Of a stretch of 15,076 nt of DNA, positions 6,870-13,632 are shown piece by piece. Numbering within the stretch: the stretch's first letter is position 1; every line of letters starts with the position of its first letter. The notes under the pieces are model-generated. The model made no database searches. It was not told the DNA's origin and was given only the letters and a program-made list of their open reading frames with translations. This stretch comes from Pseudomonadota bacterium (GTDB lineage Bacteria; Pseudomonadota; Alphaproteobacteria; Sphingomonadales; Sphingomonadaceae), in assembly GCA_023426225.1 (NCBI GenBank), contig JAFABD010000079.1, positions 1-15,076 of the forward strand, read 5' to 3'. The position numbers and the translations under genes were made by a program.

Positions 6870-9682
6870 TGGCCAAGAAGCCCTTTACCGTCGACACGCT
6901 CACCCATGACGAGGCGTCGCGCAAGAATGCGCCGACGGCGGAGTTGGAGGCGTTCGTGCCGCCCGCGGTGAAGACGCCGATCCGCGCCGCCTATGAACGC
7001 CGCAACCCGGATCTCGACCCGCAGCTGGTGTGGCGCGGCAAGGATGTGGCGGATTGGTCCGATCTGATCGTCGAGGCGCCGCCGCTCTACATCCAGGAGA
7101 AGATCCACCCCAAGGCGCTGATCGAGGACCTCAAGCGCGCCAGCGAACGCCGCCGCGAGCCCGAGGCGGCGCCGGACCTGTTCGCCGATTTCAACGGCAT
7201 CGAGCCGGACCAGCGCACCGAATTCTACGAACACGACCAGCACTGGTCGAACCGGATGATCCTGGGCGACGGGCTGAAGGTGATGGCGAGCCTGGCCGAG
7301 CGCGAGGGGCTGAAGGGCCAAGTGCAGTGCATCTATATCGATCCGCCCTATGGCATCAAATTCAACTCGAACTTCCAGTGGAGCACCACCAGCCGCGACG
7401 TGAGGGACGGCAAGGCCGATCATTTCAGCCGCGAGCCCGAACAGGTGAAGGCGTTCCGCGACACCTGGGCGGATGGCATCCACAGCTATCTCACCTATCT
7501 GCGCGACCGGCTGACGGTGGCGCGCGACCTGCTGCACGAGAGCGGCAGCGTGTTCGTCCAGATCGGCGACGAGAATGTCCATCGCGTTAGGGCGTTGATG
7601 GATGAGGTGTTTGGCGATGAGAACTTCGTTAGCGAAATCGCTTTCAAGAAAACGGCCGGGCAAACTTCACTTGGTCTAGCTGGAACGCTAGACTACATCT
7701 TGCACTATGCGAGAAATCGATCTGCGATAAAGTATCGACAGCTGTATCAAAATAAAGAACTCGGGGGGGCTGGCTCCGAGAAATATCAGTACGTCGAGGG
7801 CATTTCAGGAGAGCGGACGCGCATCTCCCCCCAATGGTCGGATGGCGAAATTGCTGATCGGGGACGGCCACTGGCAATTGATACGCTAGTTTCCCAGCGT
7901 CCGCCTGGAAACTTCCCCGTGCTGTTCGAAGGGCGAACCATCCGTCCAAAGACAGGATACTGGAAAACTGGCGAGATTGGAATGCCCAGGCTGATTAAAG
8001 CCGGGAGAATAGTGCCATCCGGAAATGGCATCATGTACAAGCGATTTCTAGATGATTTTGCTGCATTTCCACTAGTTAATTATTGGAGCGATACTAGCAG
8101 CGGGGCGAGCACCCTCGATCCCAAGATTTATGTCGTACAGACAAACGTAAAGGTCATTCAACGCTGCATTCTGATGACAACCGATCCCGGCGATCTCGTC
8201 CTCGACCCCACCTGCGGATCGGGCACCACCGCCTATGTCGCCGAACAATGGGGGCGCCGCTGGATCACCATCGATACCAGCCGCGTCGCGCTGGCGCTGG
8301 CCCGCACGCGGATCATGGGCGCGCGCTATCCCTGGTATCTGCTTGCCGACAGCCGCGACGGGCAGCTGAAGGAAGCCGAGGTCACACGGCAAGTGCCGCG
8401 CGACACGCCCACCTATGGCCGCATCCGACAGGGCTTCGTCTACAAGCGCGTGCCGCACATCACCCTGAAGTCGATCGCCAACAATGCCGAGATCGACACG
8501 ATCTGGGCCGCCTATCAGGAAAAGCTGGAGCCGCTGCGCGAAGCGATCAACGCCGCGCTCGGCACCAGCTGGCAGGAATGGGAAATCCCGCGCGAGCTGA
8601 GCGCCAGCCAGTCCGCCGCGGCCGAGGCCCATGCCGCCTGGTGGGAACAGCGCATCGCCCGCCAGAAGGAGATCGACGCCTCGATCGCCGCCAAGGCGGA
8701 GACCGAATATCTCTACGACCAGCCCTATGAGGACAAGGGGCGCGTGCGCGTCGCCGGGCCGTTCACGGTCGAGAGCCTGTCGCCGCACCGCGTGCCCGCC
8801 GTGGATGTCGACGACAGCCTGTTCGACGAGTTGGAAGCCGCCGAGGGTCGCCGTCAGAAGAATGCGGCCGCCGCCGAAAGCGCCGACTTCGCCGAGATGG
8901 TGCTGGAGAACCTCAAGCGCTCCGGCGTGCAGCAGGCGCACAAGGCCGATCGGCTGGTCTTCTCCTCGCTCAAGCCCTGGCCGGGCAAGTTCGTCTGCGC
9001 CGAGGGCGCGGTGCGGCAGAAGTCGTTGGAGGATCTTGGCTCGGGCGAAGGCGATACTCTGGCCGACAGCCCAACGCGCCGCGCCGCGATCCTGGTCGGC
9101 CCGGAATATGGCACCGTCTCCCGCGCCGACCTCACCGCCGCCGCGCGCGAGGCGATGGAGGCGGGCTTCGACCTGCTGATCGCCGCCTCGTTCAACTTCG
9201 ACGCCCATGCCAGCGAGTTCGATCGGATGGGCGCGCTCACCGTGCTCCAGGCGCGGATCAACCCGGACCTGCACATGCCGGACCTCGCCAATACCGGCGC
9301 CGGCAACCTGTTCACCGTGTTCGGCGAGCCGGACATCCAGGTGCATGACGAGGACGATGGCTGCATCAGCATCGAGCTGGCCGGCGTCGACATGTACAAG
9401 GGCGGCGAGATCGTCGCGAGCGACCCGGACGACATCGCCGTGTGGTTCATCGACACGGACTATAACTACGAGAGCTTCTTCGTCCGCCACGCCTATTTCC
9501 CGGGCGCCAACGATCCCTACAAGGCACTGAAGACCACGTTGAAGGCGGAGATCGACAGCGACGCCTGGGAAAGCCTGAAGCGCACCCGCTCGCGGCCGTT
9601 TCCGCGACCGAAAGGCGGGCGTGTCGCGGTGAAGGTGATCAATCACCTCGGGGATGAGGTAATGAAGGTGGTGGGGGTGTGA
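6869..9682 (+). CDS. Site-specific N6-adenine DNA methyltransferase, type III Mod-like (beta class)
   Basis: A 937-aa enzyme expected to transfer a methyl group from S-adenosylmethionine to adenine N6 at a specific site, protecting host DNA from the linked nuclease. Catalytic motif IV DPPYG (residues 158-162) precedes the AdoMet motif I DPTCGSGTT (446-454), the order of beta-class enzymes and of type III Mod proteins. The part between them (about 241-436) is the expected target-recognition domain. It has clearly different base composition (see separate entry). The C-terminal 480 residues are long, as in large Mod subunits, and probably contact the helicase. TAATG joins it to the preceding gene and TGATG to the next. 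A run of seven G's at 7763-7769 lies inside the recognition segment. Family certain; sequence specificity cannot be read from the protein. Confidence 0.92.
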   Translation: MAKKPFTVDTLTHDEASRKNAPTAELEAFVPPAVKTPIRAAYERRNPDLDPQLVWRGKDVADWSDLIVEAPPLYIQEKIHPKALIEDLKRASERRREPEAAPDLFADFNGIEPDQRTEFYEHDQHWSNRMILGDGLKVMASLAEREGLKGQVQCIYIDPPYGIKFNSNFQWSTTSRDVRDGKADHFSREPEQVKAFRDTWADGIHSYLTYLRDRLTVARDLLHESGSVFVQIGDENVHRVRALMDEVFGDENFVSEIAFKKTAGQTSLGLAGTLDYILHYARNRSAIKYRQLYQNKELGGAGSEKYQYVEGISGERTRISPQWSDGEIADRGRPLAIDTLVSQRPPGNFPVLFEGRTIRPKTGYWKTGEIGMPRLIKAGRIVPSGNGIMYKRFLDDFAAFPLVNYWSDTSSGASTLDPKIYVVQTNVKVIQRCILMTTDPGDLVLDPTCGSGTTAYVAEQWGRRWITIDTSRVALALARTRIMGARYPWYLLADSRDGQLKEAEVTRQVPRDTPTYGRIRQGFVYKRVPHITLKSIANNAEIDTIWAAYQEKLEPLREAINAALGTSWQEWEIPRELSASQSAAAEAHAAWWEQRIARQKEIDASIAAKAETEYLYDQPYEDKGRVRVAGPFTVESLSPHRVPAVDVDDSLFDELEAAEGRRQKNAAAAESADFAEMVLENLKRSGVQQAHKADRLVFSSLKPWPGKFVCAEGAVRQKSLEDLGSGEGDTLADSPTRRAAILVGPEYGTVSRADLTAAAREAMEAGFDLLIAASFNFDAHASEFDRMGALTVLQARINPDLHMPDLANTGAGNLFTVFGEPDIQVHDEDDGCISIELAGVDMYKGGEIVASDPDDIAVWFIDTDYNYESFFVRHAYFPGANDPYKALKTTLKAEIDSDAWESLKRTRSRPFPRPKGGRVAVKVINHLGDEVMKVVGV
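7590..8175 (+). other. AT-richer target-recognition segment inside the methyltransferase gene
   Basis: Hand counts give 26/60 G+C at 7681-7740, 31/60 at 7741-7800 and 23/60 at 8041-8100, against 44/60 at 8281-8340 in the same gene. Codons such as AAA, ATA, TTA, CTA and AGA, rare elsewhere in the operon, appear here. The segment lies between motif IV and motif I, exactly where beta-class enzymes keep the DNA-recognition domain. The reading frame stays intact. The boundaries are approximate. The best reading is a recognition domain acquired by recombination from a lower-GC donor. Confidence 0.75.
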
Positions 9683-10116
9683 TGGCCGGCAATGAAAAGA
9701 CGGCATATCGGGAGGCATTCCTACAAGCGAACGCCAATCATCAGTTCATTGTCGGCCAGGTTGAATACCTGCTCCGTACCCTGATGCGCGGGGTCGGTGC
9801 GCAGGACTGCAGGCCCATAGCCCACAAGGCGGCTGAACAACTGCCGTTCATCATTGATCTGGTCAGGCGAGCCGACGGCTTGGATGCAGCAGAGATTTTC
9901 TACGAGGCGATGATGGGCGTCGCCGGTGACGAGGATGACCCCGGCTCCCGGGACGCTGAGCTTGACGTTGCGAAGGCTGGACTGATGTATCTCGTCGACG
10001 CAACAGCACACGACAACGCTGCGGCAGGGCGTGCAGCAAAGCGCTGGCAGAATGTGGAAAGCGCGTGGGAAAGGCTCAAGGTTCGCCAACAAGCTCGGAT
10101 CGAGCGTTGGCGATGA
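9682..10116 (+). CDS. Small unrecognised protein in the defence operon (144 aa)
   Basis: I do not recognise this protein. It has no signal peptide or membrane segment. It is rich in Ala, Glu and Arg and looks helical throughout, with an acidic stretch near residues 75-85 (DEDDPGSRDAE) and a basic C-terminal end (ERLKVRQQARIERWR). The ATG at 9682 overlaps the methyltransferase stop as TGATG; a GTG one codon earlier (9679) is possible but less likely. The stop overlaps the next gene's start as ATGA. G+C is lower than the neighbours (31/60 at 9721-9780). Tight coupling on both sides argues that it is translated and belongs to the system. It might be a partner, specificity or immunity factor for the RelE-like helicase downstream, but this is only position-based. 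Confidence 0.75.
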   Translation: MAGNEKTAYREAFLQANANHQFIVGQVEYLLRTLMRGVGAQDCRPIAHKAAEQLPFIIDLVRRADGLDAAEIFYEAMMGVAGDEDDPGSRDAELDVAKAGLMYLVDATAHDNAAAGRAAKRWQNVESAWERLKVRQQARIERWR

Positions 10117-12170
10117 CGCTGCTCTACGCATCGACGTTCACAAAAGCGCTCGATCGCCTGACCGCGGCCGAGCAGAAACAGGTGAAGATCACCGCCTTCG
10201 ACCTAGCGCAGGACGAAGGCGGCAACGGGCTGCAATTGCACCGCGTCGAGGCAGCGCCTGGCTTCTGGACCGCGCGCGTCAGCCAGGACATCCGCCTCGT
10301 CCTGCACAAGGAGGGCGAGCGAACGCTGCTCGCCTGGGTGGGGCATCATGACGATGCCTATCGCTGGGCCGAGCGGCGACGGCTGGTGCCGCACGAGCGT
10401 ACCGGGGCGATGCAGCTGGTCGAAATCGTGGAGCGTGCCGAAGAGCGTCTCGTTTACACCGAGAGGGTCGATGATGCCGCGCCGGCCCCCGCCGCAGTGC
10501 ATCGGCCCTTCGCCATGCTTTCCGACGACGACCTGCTCAACGTCGGCGTGCCCCGCGACTGGCTGGAGGTCGTGCGTGCGGCGGACGAGGCGAGCGTCGA
10601 CGGCCTGTTCGCCGCGCTGCCGGACGAAGCGGCCGAGGCACTGCTCGACCATGCCACCGGCGGGCGGCTGCAAGACCATGTCGCGATGCGGGCGCTGCCG
10701 GGCGCCGATCCCTTCGCGCATCCGGACGCACAGCGGCGCTTCCGTGCGGTGGAGGGGCTGGAGGAGCTCAAGGCCGCGCTCGACGCGCCCTTCGCGCAAT
10801 GGGCGGTGTTCCTCCATCCGGCGCAGCGGGCGCCGGTGACGCGCGACTGGAAGGGGCCGGCGCGGGTTTCCGGCTCGGCGGGCACCGGCAAGACGATCGT
10901 CGCGCTGCACCGCGCGGTGCATCTGGCCGAGCGGGCCGAGGCGCGGGTGCTGCTCACCACCTTCTCGAAGCCGCTGGCCGCCAGCCTCGCCGACAAGGCC
11001 GCGCTGATGACCGAGGCGCGCCCGGAACTGCGCCAGCGGCTCTCCGTGCGCGCGATCGATCAGGCGGCGTACGAGCTGTACGGCCGCGCGTTCGGCCAGC
11101 AGCCGAACCTGGCGACCGCAAGCCAGGTCCGTGCCGCGATCAAGGCGGCGGTCGATGCCGGGCATGGCAGCGGGCACAGCCCGGCCTTCCTCTACGAGGA
11201 ATGGGACGAGCTGGTTGACGCCTGGGGGCTGCACGATGCCGAGGCCTATGCAGCCGTTCCCCGGATCGGGCGACGCACCCGGCTGGGACCGAAGCAGCGC
11301 GAAAGCGCCTGGGCGGTGTTCGCCTTCGTCCGCGATCGGCTGGCGGCGCGCGGGGTGGTGACGATGGCGGACGTGTATGGTCGGCTGACCCGCTGGGTCG
11401 CCGAGGGTGGCGCGCTGCCCTTCACCCATGTCGTCGTGGACGAGGCGCAGGATCTGTCGGTTGCGCAGGCGCGCTTCCTGGCAGCGGTTGGGCAGGCAGG
11501 CAGTCCTGACTCGCTGTTCTTCACCGGCGATCTGGGCCAGCGCATCTTCCACTTGCCCTTCTCCTGGGCGAAGCTGGGGCTCGACGTCCGCGGCCGGGCG
11601 CAGGTGCTGAAGGTGTGCTACCGCACCTCGCACCAGATTCGCCGCGCGGCCGATCGCCTGCTCGCGCCGGAGATCGCGGATCAGGACGGTATCGAGGAGA
11701 GCCGGCGCGGCACCGTCTCGGTGTTCGACGGGCCAGAGCCGATCGTGCAGCTATTCGACGACGCCGATGCGGAAACGGGTGCGGTGGCGGCATGGCTGTC
11801 GGGGCTGGTGGCTGAGGGGATGGCAGAAGACGAACTGGCGATTCTCGTCCGTGGTGAAGCGCAGCTGGCGCGGGGCCGGGCTGCGGCGAAGGCAGCGGGC
11901 CTGGCCGTGCCGGTGATCGCAATGCACGATGCCAAGGGTCTCGAGTTCCGCGCGGTTGCGGTAATGGCGCTGGACGAGGACGTGTTGCCCGATCCGGAGC
12001 GACTTACCGGCATTGGCGACCTTGCCGATCTGGAAGCAATCCAGGATGCGGAGCGGCACCTCCTCTATGTCGCGGCGACGCGCGGGCGCGACCGGCTGAT
12101 GCTGTCCGGCGTGGCGCCGGGCTCGGAATTCCTCGATGACCTGCTGAACGCGGGCGCGGCGGGGCGGTAA
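10113..12170 (+). CDS. UvrD/Rep-family helicase with N-terminal RelE-like domain
   Basis: A 685-aa superfamily 1 DNA helicase fused to a toxin-fold domain. Residues 1-92 look like a RelE/ParE-type domain: FTKALDRLTAAEQKQ helices, then strands ending in WVGHHDDAYRWA (about 75-86), a pattern known from a group of helicase fusions. The helicase part has Walker A GSAGTGKT (254-261), DEAQD (443-447), the motif around YRTSHQIR (503-510), HDAKGLEF (605-612) and YVAATRGRD (652-660), all intact. It should translocate and unwind DNA by ATP hydrolysis, perhaps clearing or remodelling ends made by the nucleases. The ATG at 10113 is chosen because it overlaps the previous stop (ATGA) and begins directly with the conserved domain; an open frame extends to 10065. 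RelE-like domains normally cut mRNA, but whether this one is active is unknown. Confidence 0.87.
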   Translation: MTLLYASTFTKALDRLTAAEQKQVKITAFDLAQDEGGNGLQLHRVEAAPGFWTARVSQDIRLVLHKEGERTLLAWVGHHDDAYRWAERRRLVPHERTGAMQLVEIVERAEERLVYTERVDDAAPAPAAVHRPFAMLSDDDLLNVGVPRDWLEVVRAADEASVDGLFAALPDEAAEALLDHATGGRLQDHVAMRALPGADPFAHPDAQRRFRAVEGLEELKAALDAPFAQWAVFLHPAQRAPVTRDWKGPARVSGSAGTGKTIVALHRAVHLAERAEARVLLTTFSKPLAASLADKAALMTEARPELRQRLSVRAIDQAAYELYGRAFGQQPNLATASQVRAAIKAAVDAGHGSGHSPAFLYEEWDELVDAWGLHDAEAYAAVPRIGRRTRLGPKQRESAWAVFAFVRDRLAARGVVTMADVYGRLTRWVAEGGALPFTHVVVDEAQDLSVAQARFLAAVGQAGSPDSLFFTGDLGQRIFHLPFSWAKLGLDVRGRAQVLKVCYRTSHQIRRAADRLLAPEIADQDGIEESRRGTVSVFDGPEPIVQLFDDADAETGAVAAWLSGLVAEGMAEDELAILVRGEAQLARGRAAAKAAGLAVPVIAMHDAKGLEFRAVAVMALDEDVLPDPERLTGIGDLADLEAIQDAERHLLYVAATRGRDRLMLSGVAPGSEFLDDLLNAGAAGR

Positions 12171-12179
12171 AGGATCTCC

Positions 12180-13082
12180 ATGGCTTTTGGCGTCTTCATC
12201 CACCGCTCGGATTCGATCTACGACGACACCCCCGCCGAGCGGTACCAGTTCCCGCCGCAATATCTCAGCCGCGCCCGTGCATTCATCGGTGACTGGATCG
12301 TCTATTACGAGCCGCGCAAGGTGCCGAACACGCGCGGGTACTTCGCCGTGGCGCGGGTGGAACGCATCGTGCCCGATCCCAGTGCATCGGGCATGTATCT
12401 CGCCCTGATCGAGCCCGGCAGCTATCTCAATTTCGCGAACCCGGTGCCCTTTGCAAACGCCGACGGGGCGGTAATCGAGCGGGGTGTTCTCAACGAGGCC
12501 GGACGTATCTCGGGCCGTGCCCAGGCTGCCGTTCGTGGCCTGTCCGCGTCGGATTTCAACCGAATTGTCGAGGCCGGGTTGGCCGAGCCCGCCCCGCTAT
12601 TGCCCCGCACTGGCTTCGTGGACGCGCCTTCGGCCGTTCGCGAGGAGCGGACCCCGTTCGGCTTCGACGAAGTCCGGGAACGCGTCGACATGCTGGTATC
12701 GCGCGTGGTTCGCGACCGCGTCTTCCGGCGGATCGTCCTGCGAGCCTATGACGAGCGCTGCGCAGTCACATGCCTAAAGCTGATCAACGGCGGCGGCCGC
12801 GCGGAGGTGGAGGCGGCGCATATCCGGCCAGTCGAGGCCAATGGCCCGGATATCCTCAGCAACGGCCTGGCACTGTCCGGCACGGCGCACTGGATGTTCG
12901 ACCGCGGCCTGATCGGCCTGGACGACGACATGCGGATCCTGATCTCCCGGCAGGCCAACGACATCGATAGCATCCGGTCGATCATCAACGCGAGCGGGCG
13001 CGCGATTCTGCCGCCGAGTGCCAGCGACCGTCCCCACCCGCAGTTCGTGCGATGGCACCGGGAGCATTGCTTCAAGCAGTAG
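12180..13082 (+). CDS. HNH endonuclease with a possible PUA-like N-terminal reader domain
   Basis: A 300-aa predicted restriction endonuclease, similar in plan to COG3440-type HNH proteins. The C-terminal nuclease has a CAVTC pair (Cys194, Cys198), VEAAHI (His214), SNGLALS (Asn228) and HWMFDRGLI (His237), the HNH pattern. Residues 1-95 carry GDWIVYYEPRK, GYFAVARVERI and NFANPVPF stretches that resemble small beta-barrel PUA/EVE-type readers of modified bases; this is a weaker, memory-based inference. The start is set by ATG at 12180 with an AAGGA ribosome site overlapping the preceding stop region. It follows the helicase by 9 bp and is the last gene of the operon. If the N-terminal guess is right, it would cut DNA carrying modified bases, a type IV-like role complementing the methylation-based system. 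Confidence 0.83.
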   Translation: MAFGVFIHRSDSIYDDTPAERYQFPPQYLSRARAFIGDWIVYYEPRKVPNTRGYFAVARVERIVPDPSASGMYLALIEPGSYLNFANPVPFANADGAVIERGVLNEAGRISGRAQAAVRGLSASDFNRIVEAGLAEPAPLLPRTGFVDAPSAVREERTPFGFDEVRERVDMLVSRVVRDRVFRRIVLRAYDERCAVTCLKLINGGGRAEVEAAHIRPVEANGPDILSNGLALSGTAHWMFDRGLIGLDDDMRILISRQANDIDSIRSIINASGRAILPPSASDRPHPQFVRWHREHCFKQ

Positions 13083-13302
13083 CGAGGGGGCGATCGACGC
13101 TCGCCAGGGGCCTACGCCCTATGCGCTGATCGAGACCGAAATCATCGTCGGGCGCGGACTTTGCCCATAGGGAAATCGAGGGCACGTGCATTGATGGCAG
13201 CCGAACCTTGAGTGTACGCGCGATTGTACACCGACCCCCAAGTGGGTCGGTTCCGTTCACGTGTTTTCAACAACTTAGCGCGGGCTCTAATTAGTCGGGT
13301 AC
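13083..13302 (+). other. Gene-free right end of the island
   Basis: These 220 bp between the HNH gene and the right attachment repeat show no plausible gene. They contain two adjacent inverted repeats at 13212-13251 (separate entry) and A/T-rich sequence next to the repeat. The space fits the right arm of an integrated element and the operon terminator region. Confidence 0.45.
13212..13251 (+). terminator. Two adjacent inverted repeats, possible operon terminator
   Basis: GTGTAC (13212-13217) and GTACAC (13226-13231) form a 6-bp dyad. ACCGACCC (13230-13237) and GGGTCGGT (13244-13251) form an 8-bp GC-rich hairpin with loop CCAAGT. The second is followed by only a short T-containing stretch, so termination would be weak. 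Since the two share bases and lie 50 bp from the attachment repeat, they could instead be recombinase or excisionase binding sites. Confidence 0.35.
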
Positions 13303-13320
13303 CCTGTCTCCCCGACCATT
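13303..13320 (+). repeat. Right attachment-site repeat (attR core), orphan tRNA-Pro 3' fragment
   Basis: An exact 18-bp copy of 1522-1539 with no tRNA body in front of it: the preceding bases do not form a T or anticodon arm. It is followed by a T-run (five T's plus CCC), which may be the original transcript end of tRNA-Pro before the island inserted. This marks the right junction of the island. Confidence 0.88.
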
Positions 13321-13563
13321 TTTCCCAAGCACTTAGCCGGATAGCCTTTGGCGCGGTTTACGCGCGGTTTACGGCATGGTGCGGATTGGGGTGCTGCAAG
13401 CCGTTCATTTCCCCTCGCGTTCCAGCCTCTCAATCATGACCCGACCGTCAAACGCCTGTTCCTTCACCGCTGGCGGCTGCCGCGCGGCCGGTCCTTCGGC
13501 GCGAGCCGGAGGCGAGCGGGGCGGGATGGAGCGGCGCTTCCCGGTGTGGGCCGGCGTTTGCCC
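13321..13563 (+). other. Intergenic chromosomal sequence right of the island
   Basis: No gene is supported here. The open frames (for example 13376-13696) lack family features and run antisense into the desaturase. The only structure noted is a perfect 11-bp tandem repeat at 13351-13372. The region separates the island junction from the desaturase terminator. Confidence 0.45.
13351..13372 (+). repeat. Tandem 11-bp direct repeat
   Basis: Two head-to-tail copies of GCGCGGTTTAC with no spacer, 30 bp outside the right attachment repeat. The 11-bp period places both copies on the same DNA face, as for paired protein-binding sites, but no function can be assigned. Confidence 0.6.
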
Positions 13564-13617
13564 TGAAAACGATCCGCGCCGCGCTCCCGGGGGTGGGAGG
13601 CGGCGCGGCGGGTCGTT
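13564..13617 (-). terminator. Rho-independent terminator of the desaturase gene
   Basis: Read on the minus strand, the outer stem AACGA/TCGTT, a 9-bp CCGCGCCGC/GCGGCGCGG stem and an inner CCCAC-side stem (CTCCC/GGGAG) form a long GC-rich hairpin directly followed by TTTTC. It begins about 16 bp after the desaturase stop codon, the usual place for an intrinsic terminator. Confidence 0.75.
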
Positions 13618-13632
13618 GTTGGGCGAGGGGGA

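Noticed and set aside
8072..9718. 548-codon minus-strand frame opposite the methyltransferase
   Set aside because: Antisense shadow. It runs mainly through the high-G+C part, as expected for a composition artefact.
10065..10112. Upstream extension of the UvrD-like helicase to a start at 10065
   Set aside because: It would overlap the preceding gene by 52 bases and adds residues without conservation. The ATG at 10113 gives an ATGA overlap like others in the operon.
10203..11633. 476-codon minus-strand frame opposite the UvrD-like helicase
   Set aside because: Antisense shadow without recognisable domains; the plus strand carries the helicase motifs.
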